This document shows positions 17,526 through 26,600 of a stretch of 64,000 nt of DNA, piece by piece. This DNA is from Paraconexibacter antarcticus (lineage in GTDB: Bacteria; Actinomycetota; Thermoleophilia; Solirubrobacterales; Solirubrobacteraceae). Location of the stretch: the NCBI RefSeq assembly GCF_024220175.1, contig NZ_CP098502.1, positions 310,001 through 374,000 of the forward strand, given 5' to 3'. The notes under the pieces are model-generated. The model worked only from the letters and a program-made list of their open reading frames with translations, was not told the DNA's origin and searched no databases. Each line of letters begins with the position of its first letter. Position 1 is the stretch's first letter. The translations under genes were made by a program, and so were the position numbers.

Positions 17526-18626
17526 CTACCGCTCGCGGTAGAACACGAGCTCGCCCGCCTCGCCCGGCGCCGCGGCCTCGGAGAAGACGAACATCGAGAA
17601 GAGCAGGGCGGGGCGGCCGGCGGGGTCGGTGACCGCCGTGACCGTCGGGTTGCCGAAGGCGCGGCTTCCGCCCGGCGTCCTCACCTCGAGCGGCGTGACG
17701 CGGTTCGAGTCGGTCTCGCGGAGGAACAGACGCCAGGTCGCGAACCGCCCTGCCGTGTACTGCGTCTCGTGCAGGGCGAGCGGCGCGCCGTCGAGGACGA
17801 TCCCGTCGCGGTCGCCGAAGTTGCCGGTCGGCGGCCCCGTGAACCCGGCGTGCCACCGCGGCGTGGTGAGGAAGGCCGTGTTGATCGCGGCCGCGTCCTG
17901 CTCCTTCCACACGAGGAAGTTCGTCAGCGTCGCGGTCGCCTGGCGGTCGGCGTCGGGGAAGAGGTCGCCGGTCGTGTTCGCGAAGTAGTGCAGCCCGAGC
18001 GTGATCGTCGAGCGGCCGATGCGACCGTGCTTCAGCGTCACCGACTGGATGTCGGGCGTGCCCTCGGCGGTGAGCGCGAGGGTCCGCGGCGCGGTGAACT
18101 GGCGGGCCGGATGGCCGGTGAGCAACGTCGCGAGCGTCCGGTAGTACCGCAGCCGGACACGCGCGCGGCCGATGAGGCCCTGCACCGTGGAGAGCTGCGG
18201 CGGCAGGCCGACGACCGGCAGGACGTCGGCGGTGAACCCCTTCTCGTAGGCGACGAGGAAGCCGCCGCCGGGGACGGGCTCGATGGTCGCCTGCGAGCTG
18301 TCGGTGTCGAGCGTGGCGCGGCGCGTCCAATGCAGCAGGTCGGTCGAGGTCGCGAGGTGGACGGCGAAGGACGGCCCGGCGACGGCGTGGTAGACGCCGA
18401 GGTACGTCCCGCCGGCCTGGATGACCTTCAGGCCGTCGAGCGACGCGCCCTGGTCGTCGAGCGCGCCGAAGCGCGACGCGGTCGCCCCCGTGACGTCGCC
18501 CGCGGCCGCGGCGAGCCGCTCGGCCGGCGTGTCGGCGAGCGCGGTCCCGGCGGGCGCGAGCAGCGCGACGAAGACGCCCAGTGCGAGCGTCCGTACCCCG
18601 CGGTTCACGATCCGTCGTGCCCCCAT
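17526..18626 (-). CDS. Secreted GH43/GH117-like beta-propeller protein
   Basis: 366 aa from ATG 18626 with a clear signal peptide (LALGVFVALLAPAGTALADT, cleavage near residue 32). The mature part is beta-rich with repeating phrases of five-bladed propeller glycosidases: GTYLGVYHAV, HLATSTDLLHWTRRATL, GGGFLVAYEKGF, and late DRDGIVLDGAPLAL. STDLLHW is the characteristic blade motif of GH32/43/68/117 proteins. I cannot place the three catalytic acids with certainty, so it may be a binding protein rather than an enzyme. Exported to the cell surface or medium. Followed upstream (51 bp) by a TetR gene on the same strand. Confidence 0.6.
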   Translation of the reverse strand: MGARRIVNRGVRTLALGVFVALLAPAGTALADTPAERLAAAAGDVTGATASRFGALDDQGASLDGLKVIQAGGTYLGVYHAVAGPSFAVHLATSTDLLHWTRRATLDTDSSQATIEPVPGGGFLVAYEKGFTADVLPVVGLPPQLSTVQGLIGRARVRLRYYRTLATLLTGHPARQFTAPRTLALTAEGTPDIQSVTLKHGRIGRSTITLGLHYFANTTGDLFPDADRQATATLTNFLVWKEQDAAAINTAFLTTPRWHAGFTGPPTGNFGDRDGIVLDGAPLALHETQYTAGRFATWRLFLRETDSNRVTPLEVRTPGGSRAFGNPTVTAVTDPAGRPALLFSMFVFSEAAAPGEAGELVFYRER

Positions 18627-18677
18627 CCCGCGACCAGTAGATCAGCGCACCGGACACCTGTCCAGTGCGGACGCGGA

Positions 18678-19280
18678 TTACCGCGGGCGCAGGCCGTCCA
18701 GCAGCGCGTCAACGCTCGTGCGTACCGCCGCCTCCGGGGTCGTGCCGTCGAGCATTCCGCCGGTGAGCATGCTCGCGAGGCCCTGCAGCGTCGCGAACAG
18801 CACCATCGCCGCCTCGGCCGGGTCGCCGGGCCGCAGCTCGCCCGCCTCCTGGCCGGCGGCGATGACCGCCACGACGGTGGCGAAGGCGGCGTCCGCGGCG
18901 TCGTGCAGCGGGCCGTCGGGCTCGCGATGCTTGCCGGCGAACATGAGCTCGAGCAGGGCGGCGTCCTGCGTCGCGAAGCGGACGTAGGCGGCGGCGCAGC
19001 GACGCAGGCGCGTCCGGAAGGCACTGCGCCCGCCGGCGCGGGCAGCTGCGGCGAGCTCGGCCCCGAGGCGCTCGAACCCGTGCAGCGCGAGCGCGTCGAG
19101 CAGCGCCTGCCGGTCGGGGAAGTGCCGCCGCGGGGCCGCGTGGCTCACCCCGACGTCGCGCGCGATCTCCCGCAACGAGAGGTCGGCGGCGCCCCGCTCG
19201 GCGACGATCGCGGCGGCCCGGTCGAGCAGGGCCTCGCGGAGGTTCCCGTGGTGGTAGCGCCGTTCGGCAACGTCGGTCAC
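18678..19280 (-). CDS. TetR-family transcriptional regulator
   Basis: 200 aa from GTG 19280, preceded by GGGG; the frame stays open upstream across the divergent gene and must be cut here. N-terminal HTH: LREALLDRAAAIVAERG, ADLSLREIARDVGVSHAAPRRHF (recognition helix), then an all-helical ligand domain with VRFATQDAALLELMFAGKH, typical of TetR_C_33-type proteins (WHG domain group). It is divergent from the SDR gene and most likely represses it, and itself, through the small palindrome TGACA-N7-TGTCA in the shared promoter. Confidence 0.9.
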   Translation of the reverse strand: MTDVAERRYHHGNLREALLDRAAAIVAERGAADLSLREIARDVGVSHAAPRRHFPDRQALLDALALHGFERLGAELAAAARAGGRSAFRTRLRRCAAAYVRFATQDAALLELMFAGKHREPDGPLHDAADAAFATVVAVIAAGQEAGELRPGDPAEAAMVLFATLQGLASMLTGGMLDGTTPEAAVRTSVDALLDGLRPR

Positions 19281-19308
19281 CCCCGCAGGGTACCGGACGA
19301 AGTAGACG

Positions 19309-19344
19309 TTGACAGCATTGTTGTCACTAGCTACATTGTCGTCC
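19309..19344 (+). promoter_or_regulatory. Promoter of the SDR gene with TetR operator
   Basis: TTGACA (19309-19314), 17-bp spacer, TACATT (19332-19337). The predicted start site coincides with the ATG at 19345, i.e. a leaderless message. TGACAGCATTGTTGTCA (19310-19326) is a 5+5 palindrome overlapping the -35, suited to the adjacent TetR. Confidence 0.65.
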
Positions 19345-20247
19345 ATGTCACCTTCATGGACCGTCGCCGACCTGCCGGACCTCGCCGGCCGGACCGCCGT
19401 CGTCACCGGGGCGAACTCCGGGATCGGCCGCGCCGCCGCCGGTCGCCTCGCCGCCGCGGGCGCCCGCGTCATCCTCGCCGTCCGCACCGTCGCCAAGGGC
19501 GAGGAGGCCGCGGCGGCGATGACCGGATCCACCGAGGTGCGCCGCCTGGACCTCACCGACCTCGCCTCCGTTCGCGAGTTCGCCGCCTCCGTGAGCGGGC
19601 CGGTCGACCTGCTCATCAACAACGCGGGCGTCATGGCGCTCCCGCTCGGCCGCACGGCCGACGGTTTCGAAACCCAGTTCGGGACGAACCACCTCGGCCA
19701 CTTCGCGCTGACGAACCTCCTGCTCCCGCAGGTCACCGGCCGCGTCGTCACCGTTGCGTCCGGCGCGCATTACGTCGGCAGGATCGACCTCGACGACCTC
19801 AACTGGGAGCGCCGCCGGTACGACCGCTGGCGCGCGTACGGCCAGTCGAAGCTTGCGAACCTCCTCTTCACCGCCGAGCTGCAGCGCCGCCTCGAGGCCG
19901 CCGGCTCGCCCGTCATCGCGACGGCCGCGCATCCCGGGTGGGCGGCGACCCACCTGCAGGGCCACACGGGCAACCCGGTCTTCGGGGGCCTGCTCGCGGT
20001 CGGCAACCGGGTCCTCGCGCAGGACGAGGAGGGCGGCGCCCTGCCCACGCTCCTCGCCGCGACCGGCGACGTCGCCGGCGGCAGCTACGCGGGGCCGAAG
20101 GGCCTGCTGGAGCTGCGCGGCGCCCCGGTGCTCGTCCGCCGCAGCCCTCGCGCGAAGGACGCCGACATGGCGCGCCGGCTCTGGGAGCGCTCGGAGGAGC
20201 TCACCGGCGTCCGCTTCCCGCTCGGTCAGTCGGCGACCGTCGCGTAG
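19345..20247 (+). CDS. Short-chain dehydrogenase/reductase
   Basis: 300 aa. NAD(P)-binding TGANSGIG (about 20-27), NNAGVM (about 92), catalytic Ser in TVASGAHY, and YGQSKLAN with the catalytic Tyr-x3-Lys. The RVILAVRT stretch after the Rossmann motif has Arg where NADPH-specific members bind phosphate. The sequence resembles retinol-dehydrogenase/WWOX-like SDRs common in actinobacteria. The start at ATG 19345 ([13 protein letters not shown]) gives the usual distance to the Rossmann motif. Substrate unknown; likely induced when the divergent TetR binds its ligand. Confidence 0.92.
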   Translation: MSPSWTVADLPDLAGRTAVVTGANSGIGRAAAGRLAAAGARVILAVRTVAKGEEAAAAMTGSTEVRRLDLTDLASVREFAASVSGPVDLLINNAGVMALPLGRTADGFETQFGTNHLGHFALTNLLLPQVTGRVVTVASGAHYVGRIDLDDLNWERRRYDRWRAYGQSKLANLLFTAELQRRLEAAGSPVIATAAHPGWAATHLQGHTGNPVFGGLLAVGNRVLAQDEEGGALPTLLAATGDVAGGSYAGPKGLLELRGAPVLVRRSPRAKDADMARRLWERSEELTGVRFPLGQSATVA

Positions 20248-20437
20248 GTCGCGAAGGCCGGGATCCGGCAGGCCGCGCCCCCAAGCGCAGCCTGCCGGGC
20301 CCGTCCCGGTTCCCCGGTGCCCCGGGTGTCCCCGGTGCTCCCGCCGCGCGGCGGCCCCGAAGCCGCCGGGAGCGGTGCCCCCTCCTGCGCCCGGTACCCC
20401 CCGGTCCCGGGTGCCCCGTTGTGTGCCCCGCGGCGGA

Positions 20438-21028
20438 TCATGCGACGACCTCCAGTTCGCGTGTCATGGGCTGCGTCGGTGCCGTCGGCGCGAGGTCCGG
20501 CTCCCGCACGAAGCGGGCCGGCGCCGGCAGGACGGTGAAGATCGGAATCGGCGCCGAGGCGTTCTTGAACGCCCGCGGGCCGTGGGCGACGAACCGCAGG
20601 CCGTACGTCGCGCGGCAGCTCGCGACGGTCGCGTCGGTGCAGAGGACCTCGCCGGGCGCCGCCGCGTTCGTCACCCGGGCGGCGATGTTCACGGTGTGGC
20701 CGAACCAGTCGCCGTCGGCGAGCAGCGCCGGTCCGGAGTGGACGCCCACGTGGAGCTCCGGGTAACCCGGGACCGCGCCGAGGTCGCGCTTGAGGCGCAG
20801 CGCCACGCCCAGCCCGATGCGCGCGTCGTCGACGCAGAGCATGACCGCGTCCCCGATGCACTTCACGAGCTGCGCGCCGGTGTCGGACGCGATCAGCGCC
20901 GCGGCGGCCGCCAGCGTGGAGGCGACCTCCAGGGCGCGGGCGTCGCCCTCGCGCTCGGTGATCGCCGTGTAGGAGACGATGTCGGCGAAGACGAAGGTCT
21001 GGTTCGGGGGAGTCGCTCGGTGGGCCAT
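20438..21028 (-). CDS. Single-domain class III adenylate/guanylate cyclase
   Basis: 196 aa from ATG 21028. The catalytic domain nearly fills the protein: metal Asp in FADIVSYT (Asp16), the second metal Asp in CIGDAVML preceded by Lys, and the transition-state Asn/Arg pair in GHTVNIAARV. HVGVHSGPAL is the standard core strand. All main catalytic residues appear present, so cAMP or cGMP formation is plausible; the enzyme would work as a dimer. There is no membrane, HAMP or sensor domain. It ends with ~40 residues of Pro/Arg-rich tail. Isolated between the SDR gene and the DyP operon. The 190-bp gap downstream shows only GC-rich low-complexity sequence. Confidence 0.9.
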   Translation of the reverse strand: MAHRATPPNQTFVFADIVSYTAITEREGDARALEVASTLAAAAALIASDTGAQLVKCIGDAVMLCVDDARIGLGVALRLKRDLGAVPGYPELHVGVHSGPALLADGDWFGHTVNIAARVTNAAAPGEVLCTDATVASCRATYGLRFVAHGPRAFKNASAPIPIFTVLPAPARFVREPDLAPTAPTQPMTRELEVVA

Positions 21029-21086
21029 CGCTTACGGGGCGTGACAAACGACTGAACGATGTTCATCGGCCCCGTACGGCCGGTGT

Positions 21087-22481
21087 TCAGTGCGGCGGCG
21101 TGGCGAGCGCGGCGAGCGCCGAGCGGGAGGGCACGACGAAGTAGCCGCCGCCGCGGAGCGTCACCGAGCGCTCGTACGGCGTCAGCAGCCGCGGGTCACC
21201 CCGGTGGTGGGCGATGAGCCGCCCGTCCGGATCCCCGGGCGAGAGCAGCGGGTCGTTCTGGCGGCCGAGGCCGAAGGCGTCCCCGTCCCGCAGCCACTCG
21301 CGCTGGATGAGCTCGAACTGCCGGGTGATCGACGCCTGGTAGCAGACGAAGAACAGGCCCCGCTCGACCTCGTCGCGCTCGGTGAGGCGATCGGCATCGG
21401 CCACCTCGGGGCCGTACGGCATCCCGCGCCGCACGATCCGGTGACGGCGGGCGAGGCGGCCGTCCCCGAACGCGTCGCGCGGGTTCGCGCGGCGGATGTG
21501 GGCGCCGGCCGGGCAGCGCGGGTCGGCACGGCCACCCGCGTAGCCGAAGTCGTTCAGGAGGGCGAAGCGCTCCGCGCGGGCCGCGGGGGTCGCCGGCGGG
21601 GCCGGGTCGTCGAGGCGGGGGTCGGGGGCGTGCGGCGAGCGCTCGACGGGGGTCCCGTTGCGCCAGCGGCCGACGACCTGCGCCGCCAGCGCCTCGGCGA
21701 GCGCCGGGTCCCCGCCGGCCCAGCGGTGGACCTGCCGCTCCCAGGCGCCGACGTGCTGATCGAGCTTGCGGATGACCATGTACGTCGCGTTGCGGTCCAG
21801 CGGCGGCGGGCCGCCGGGCGTATCGGCGTCCTCGTCGGGGTAGCCGGTGATGAACTCGCCGGGCTGGAGCTTCGCCCAGCGCCCGACCCGGCGCCGCCGC
21901 CGGCCCGGGGTCCCGGTGCCGTGGTACGGCCCGGCGACGTCGTCGTCGATCGCCGGCTGGGCGAGGCCGTCGCTGAAGCCGAAGTGCTCGCGCCCCCCGG
22001 TGAGCATCGCGGTGTGCTGATCGTGCAGGACGGTGACGCCGGGCGGCGGGGCCGTCTCGCCCACGGCGGCGGCGAGCACCGCCGGGTCGGCCGAGCGGAC
22101 GTGGACGGTGACGACGAGCTGCGCCACGCGGTCGTCGAGGCCCTCCTGCCAGCGGTCCGGAGCGTCCTCGTCGCGGTCGCACAGGTGGCCCGCCCGGGCG
22201 GCCATGCCGGCGCGGAACTCGGCCGGGAGCGCCGCGAGCGCGGCCGGCGGCATCCCGAGCGCCTCGAGCCCGGTGGAGGAGAGCGCGACGTTCAGCGTCC
22301 GCGACGGCTTCTCGGTGTCCGGCCACGGCGCGGCGGTCGTCACGGCGGGAAGCAGCGTCGTGAGCCAGGCGCGCGCGGCGTCCGCGTCGTCGATGCGGCA
22401 GAAGCGGAAGCTCGCCCGGGGGAAGTCCGGGCCGTACCCGGCGAGGACGTTGCCCTGGACCTCGTGGAGCTCGACGCCCAT
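21087..22481 (-). CDS. DyP-type heme peroxidase
   Basis: 464 aa. The DyP signature GFSDG (168-172) supplies the distal Asp171, and CPAGAHIRRANPRD supplies the proximal heme ligand His328. N-terminal QGNVLAGYGPDFPRASFRF is the usual beginning of long DyPs (class I/V, types C/D). No Tat signal is visible, so it is likely cytoplasmic. It lies 4 bp after the stop of an uncharacterised gene, which itself overlaps another one; the three form an operon transcribed right to left with the peroxidase last. Substrate unknown; such enzymes oxidise dyes, phenols or lignin-like compounds with H2O2. Confidence 0.93.
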   Translation of the reverse strand: MGVELHEVQGNVLAGYGPDFPRASFRFCRIDDADAARAWLTTLLPAVTTAAPWPDTEKPSRTLNVALSSTGLEALGMPPAALAALPAEFRAGMAARAGHLCDRDEDAPDRWQEGLDDRVAQLVVTVHVRSADPAVLAAAVGETAPPPGVTVLHDQHTAMLTGGREHFGFSDGLAQPAIDDDVAGPYHGTGTPGRRRRRVGRWAKLQPGEFITGYPDEDADTPGGPPPLDRNATYMVIRKLDQHVGAWERQVHRWAGGDPALAEALAAQVVGRWRNGTPVERSPHAPDPRLDDPAPPATPAARAERFALLNDFGYAGGRADPRCPAGAHIRRANPRDAFGDGRLARRHRIVRRGMPYGPEVADADRLTERDEVERGLFFVCYQASITRQFELIQREWLRDGDAFGLGRQNDPLLSPGDPDGRLIAHHRGDPRLLTPYERSVTLRGGGYFVVPSRSALAALATPPH

Positions 22482-22485
22482 CCGC

Positions 22486-23001
22486 TCAGCCCGCCCCGAA
22501 CTCGGCGAGGAAGCGGTCGCGCAGGCCCGCGGCGCCCGGGTTCAGCGCCTCGGCGGCGGCGAACCGGCCGAAGCGCTCGCGCAGCGCCAGCGCCCGCTCG
22601 ACCTCGGGGAGCGAGTGCTCGGCGTACGGCATGATCGTCCACGAGTCCTTGATGCGGTGGTCGGCGAGCCACGTGGCGAGCGCGCGCCGGTCGTCGGTGT
22701 CCGGGCAGCCCTCGCAGCGGGCGAAGAGCGGCGCGCACGCCCGGGCCAGCCCCTCGACGACGGCGGCCTCCGGCGGGTCGGCGTCGACGACGACGAAGAG
22801 ATAGGGTCCGAGGGCCGGCGCGGTCGCGCCGCGCGGGTCCTCGAGGCGCTCGATGAGGGTCACGCGGCCCATGTGGAGCCCCGGGATCGCGGTGAGCGGG
22901 CTGCCGTCCGACGGGCCCAGCGCCTCGATCGCGCGGGCGAGGCCGTCCCGTTCGCCCGCCCGGACCGGGGCCATGACGGTGTAGGCGACGTGCCGGCTCA
23001 C
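22486..23001 (-). CDS. Uncharacterised protein coupled to DyP peroxidase (171 aa)
   Basis: Starts at GTG 23001, which overlaps the previous gene's stop as GTGA, indicating translational coupling. The 171-aa product looks like a ferredoxin-like alpha/beta fold: a first strand HVAYTVMAPV, IPGLHMGRVTLIERL, LGPYLFVVVDADP, a Cys pair in RCEGCPDTDD, and TIMPYAEHSL. No signal peptide or membrane segment. I do not recognise a named family. The pattern of strands and the position next to DyP suggest it may be a DyP-fold relative or an accessory subunit; that is inference. The four-base gap to the peroxidase makes co-expression almost certain. Confidence 0.82.
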   Translation of the reverse strand: MSRHVAYTVMAPVRAGERDGLARAIEALGPSDGSPLTAIPGLHMGRVTLIERLEDPRGATAPALGPYLFVVVDADPPEAAVVEGLARACAPLFARCEGCPDTDDRRALATWLADHRIKDSWTIMPYAEHSLPEVERALALRERFGRFAAAEALNPGAAGLRDRFLAEFGAG

Positions 23002-23558
23002 AGGACCGCCCCGCTGCGGCCGAGCAGCTGCCGCCAGCGCCGGGCGAACTCCGCGTCGTCCATCCCGGGGGCCTCGCGGCGGAGCCGTCCGAGCTCCTCC
23101 TCGAGCTCCAGCGCCCCGAGGATCATCTTCACCGACGCCTGCGGATAGGCGCAGTGGAAGTGCTCGGTCGGGACGACCCGCTCGGTGATGAAGCGGCGGA
23201 ACCGGCCGAGCGGCTCCGGGCCCGGGAAGTGGAACGCCCCCTGCCACAGCAGCCGCATCCGCCACGGGATGAGGATCGAGAACGCGTCGATGTACGCGTT
23301 CACGTCCCCGTTGAACGTCGTGGAGAAGACGACGTACGGGTACGGGAGGCGGGTGCCGCCGCGCGGCGGCATGTGCGTCAGGAGCGACCAGTGGGCGAAG
23401 TGGATGAACCGCAGGCGCTTCAGCGGGGCCTTGACGAAGCGGGCGACGGGCGAGAAGCGCTCCGCCGGGGGCCAGCTGAGCTTCAGCCACAGCCCCCAGG
23501 CCCGCCGGACCGGGGTGAAGATCTGCAGCGGCTGGGCGCGGGCGGGCTCGGACGCCAT
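22998..23558 (-). CDS. Uncharacterised protein, first gene of the DyP operon (186 aa)
   Basis: 186 aa from ATG 23558. It has a basic, aromatic N-terminal half (RRAWGLWLKLSWPP, LRFIHFAHWSLL) and a middle with YPYVVFSTTFNGD, YIDAFSILIPWRMRLLWQG and FHCAYPQASVKM. The strand FIHFAHWSLL and the phrase FNGD resemble the substrate-side of dimeric alpha-beta barrel proteins, the fold to which DyP belongs. No family name comes to mind. Several Trp/His/Tyr could line a hydrophobic or heme pocket. Promoter lies in the 95-bp gap shared with the divergent AAA regulator. Real gene by codon bias and tight overlap. Confidence 0.82.
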   Translation of the reverse strand: MASEPARAQPLQIFTPVRRAWGLWLKLSWPPAERFSPVARFVKAPLKRLRFIHFAHWSLLTHMPPRGGTRLPYPYVVFSTTFNGDVNAYIDAFSILIPWRMRLLWQGAFHFPGPEPLGRFRRFITERVVPTEHFHCAYPQASVKMILGALELEEELGRLRREAPGMDDAEFARRWRQLLGRSGAVL

Positions 23559-23653
23559 CGCGGCGGAATGCTACCTGTGCACCGAAATCCGTGTGATCGT
23601 GGGCAGACCCTTGTGTCGCGGGTGGGCGTCCAGCAGGATGGGGCGAGGACACC

Positions 23654-26600
23654 GTGAGGGCACCCAGGACCGAACACTCACCCGGCGCCGGGATCGTCGG
23701 GCGCGATCGCGAGCAGGCGGCGCTGGTGCGCTCGCTCGCCGCTGCCTGCGACGGCCACGGCAGCCTCGTGCTCATCTCGGGCGAGCCGGGCATCGGCAAG
23801 ACGACGCTGGCGGGCGCGCTCGCGTGGCCGGCGGGCGAGGCCGGCGCCACCATGATCTGGGGCCGGTGCTGGGACGCGGGCGGCGCGCCGGCCTACTGGC
23901 CGTGGCGGCAGGTCGTCCGCGTCCTCGCCGAGGAGCTCGCCGACGCCGAGCTGCAGGCGGCCGCCGGCGCGGGCGCGCGCTGGCTCGTCCACGTCGCCCC
24001 CGAGCTCGACGCCCGGCTCCCGGGCGACGCGCCGGCGATCCCGGGGGAGTCCCAGCAGGCGACGTTCGCGCTCTTCGAGGCGCTGCAGGCCTTCCTGCGC
24101 GCCTGCGCCGCCCGCCGGCCGCTCGTCGTCGCGCTCGACGACCTCCACGCCGCCGACGTCGCCTCGCTGCGGGCGCTCGACTTCCTCGCCCGGAGCATCG
24201 CCGAGTCCGCCATCCTCGTCGTCGCGACCGTGCAGGAGGTCCCGCTGCACCGCCGCGCCGACGCCGTCGCGATCGCCGAGACGCTCGAGCGCCGGGCCGA
24301 GCGGATGCCGCTCGGCGGGCTCGACGAGGCGGCGATCGGCGCGCTGATGGCGGCCGACCGCGGGGCGCCCGTCCCCGACCAGCTCGTCCGGCTCGTCCAC
24401 GGCCGGGCCGCCGGCAACCCGCTCTTCGCGACCGAGCTCGCGCGCCTGCGCCCGGACGAGGACGGCGGCGGCGCTGCGCTGCCCGGCGGGGTGCAGGCGG
24501 CCGTCCGCGACCGCCTCGCCGCGCTCGGGGACGACGGGCTGCGCGTCCTCACCGACGCCGCGGTCATCGGCCAGGAGTTCCGCATCCTCACGCTCGAGCG
24601 GGTCGCGCGCGTCTCCCGCGCCGCGCTGCTCGATCTCCTCGACGAGGCCGAGTCGCTCGGTGTCGTCGTGCTCGTCGACGAGAGCGGGCGCTACCGCTTC
24701 CGGCACGGCCTGCTCCGCGACACGCTCTACGGGTCGCTGCGCCGCGTCGCCCGCGCCGAGGCGCACCTGCGCGTCGGCGCGGTCCTGGAGGAGCTCCGTC
24801 AGGCCGGCGCCGCCGACCGCCACGTCTCCGAGCTCGCCCACCACTTCGTCGAGGCCGCGTCGCTCGGCGATCCGCTGCCCGCGATCCGCTTCTCGCGCGC
24901 GGCGGGGGACCGCGCGACGGCGGTCTTCGCCTTCGAGCAGGCCGCCGACCACTACGCCACCGCGCTGCGCGTCATGGAGCTCGGCGAGCCGGACGACGCC
25001 GCCCGCGGCCAGGTCCTCCTCGAGCTCGGCCGGGCGCAGATCGCCGCCGCGAACCCGGACGGCGAGGCGACGCTGCTCGAGGCGGCGGCCCTTGCGCGCG
25101 ATCGCGGCGACGTGACGCTGCTCGCCGACGTCGCGCTCTCCTACGGCCCCTACGCGCTCTCGCCGGGCACGGTCGACGAGCAGTGGACCGGGCTGCTCGA
25201 GCAGGCGATCGCCGCCGTGGGGACGAGCGATCCGGCCCGTCGCGCGCGCCTGCTGGCCCAGCTCGGCCGCGCGCTCTACTTCTCGCCCGGGCACTCGGCG
25301 CGCCGCCTCGAGCTCGCCGACGAGTCGATCGCCCTGGCCCGCGCGGCCGCGGATCCGGCGACGCTCGCGGTCGTCCTCAGCGACGCGCACGTCGCCGCGT
25401 GGAACGTCGATCGCACCGAGGAGAACCTCGTCCTCATCGCCGAGCTGCAGCAGCTGCTCAGCGAGCAGGGCGACCCGCGGGCGGCGCTTCCGTCGCTCGT
25501 GCGGTCGATCGACCTGCACCTCGAGCTCGGGGACATCGCGAACGCGTCGATCGCCCTCGAGCGGCTCGAGGCGCGCGCGGCCGACCTCTCCGACCTGCGC
25601 GCCGGCGTCATCGGCCGCCTGCACCGCTCGCGCCAGGCGCTCATCGAGGGCCGCTTCGCCGAGGTCCCCGGGCGCCTGCAGGCGGCGCTCGCGGAGGGGG
25701 CGTCGCTGCACTACTCGCCCGTCCCGGTCATCGCCGGCGGGCAGACGTTCTGCCTGCGGCTGCTGTGCGGCGGCCTCGAGGAGCTCGCGCCCATGGCGCG
25801 GCAGGCCGCCGACGCGGCGCCGGGCATGGGCGTGTGGCGCGCGGCGCTCGCCGTCGCCCAGCTCGAGCTCGGCCACGAGCAGGAGGCGCGCCAGGCGCTC
25901 GACCGCGCCGCCGTCGACGGCTTCGCCCGGGTCGAGCGCGACTCGTTCTTCCTCGTCTCGCTCGGGCTGTGGTCGGAGGTCGCGTTCCGCACCGGCGCCG
26001 CGGAGTACGCCGCGCATCTCACCGAGCTCCTCGAGCCGTTCGCCGGGCGGATGCTCGCGACGACGGGCGGCGCCTTCTTCGGCCCGGTCACCCGCACGCT
26101 CGGGCAGGCGGCGGCGCTCGCCGGTGACGTCGACGGGGCGCTGCGGTGGCTGGCCGCGGCCCGGGAGCAGGCGCGCGGCATGGGGGCGGCGCCGTCCGTC
26201 GTCCTCGCCGAGGTCGACGAGGCGGCCGTCCTCGTCGCGGCGGGCGACGCGCGCGCGACCGCGGTGCTCGACGCCGCGGAGGCGGGCGCCGTCGCGCTCG
26301 GGATGGCGCCGTACGTCGCGCGGGTCGCGGCACTGCGGGAGCGGCTGGGCGAGGCGACGGCGGCGGCCGTCGTCGCGGACGCACCGGTCGTCCCGTCCAC
26401 CGGCCCCGCCCGCGGCCGCCTCGTCCGCGAGGGGGACACGTGGGCGCTCGCGCTCGACGACCGGGCCGTGCGGCTGAAGGACGGCAAGGGCGTCCGCTAC
26501 CTCGCGGCGCTGCTCGCGCATCCGGGGGTCGAGCTCCACGCGCTCGACCTCGTCGGGGGCGGAGGGAACGGCGGGAGCAACGGCAACGGCCGCGCGGACG

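Noticed and set aside
21053-21065. Operator TGAAC-GAT-GTTCA upstream of the cyclase gene
   Set aside because: Only 5-base arms and no second copy or adjacent regulator; too weak to claim.
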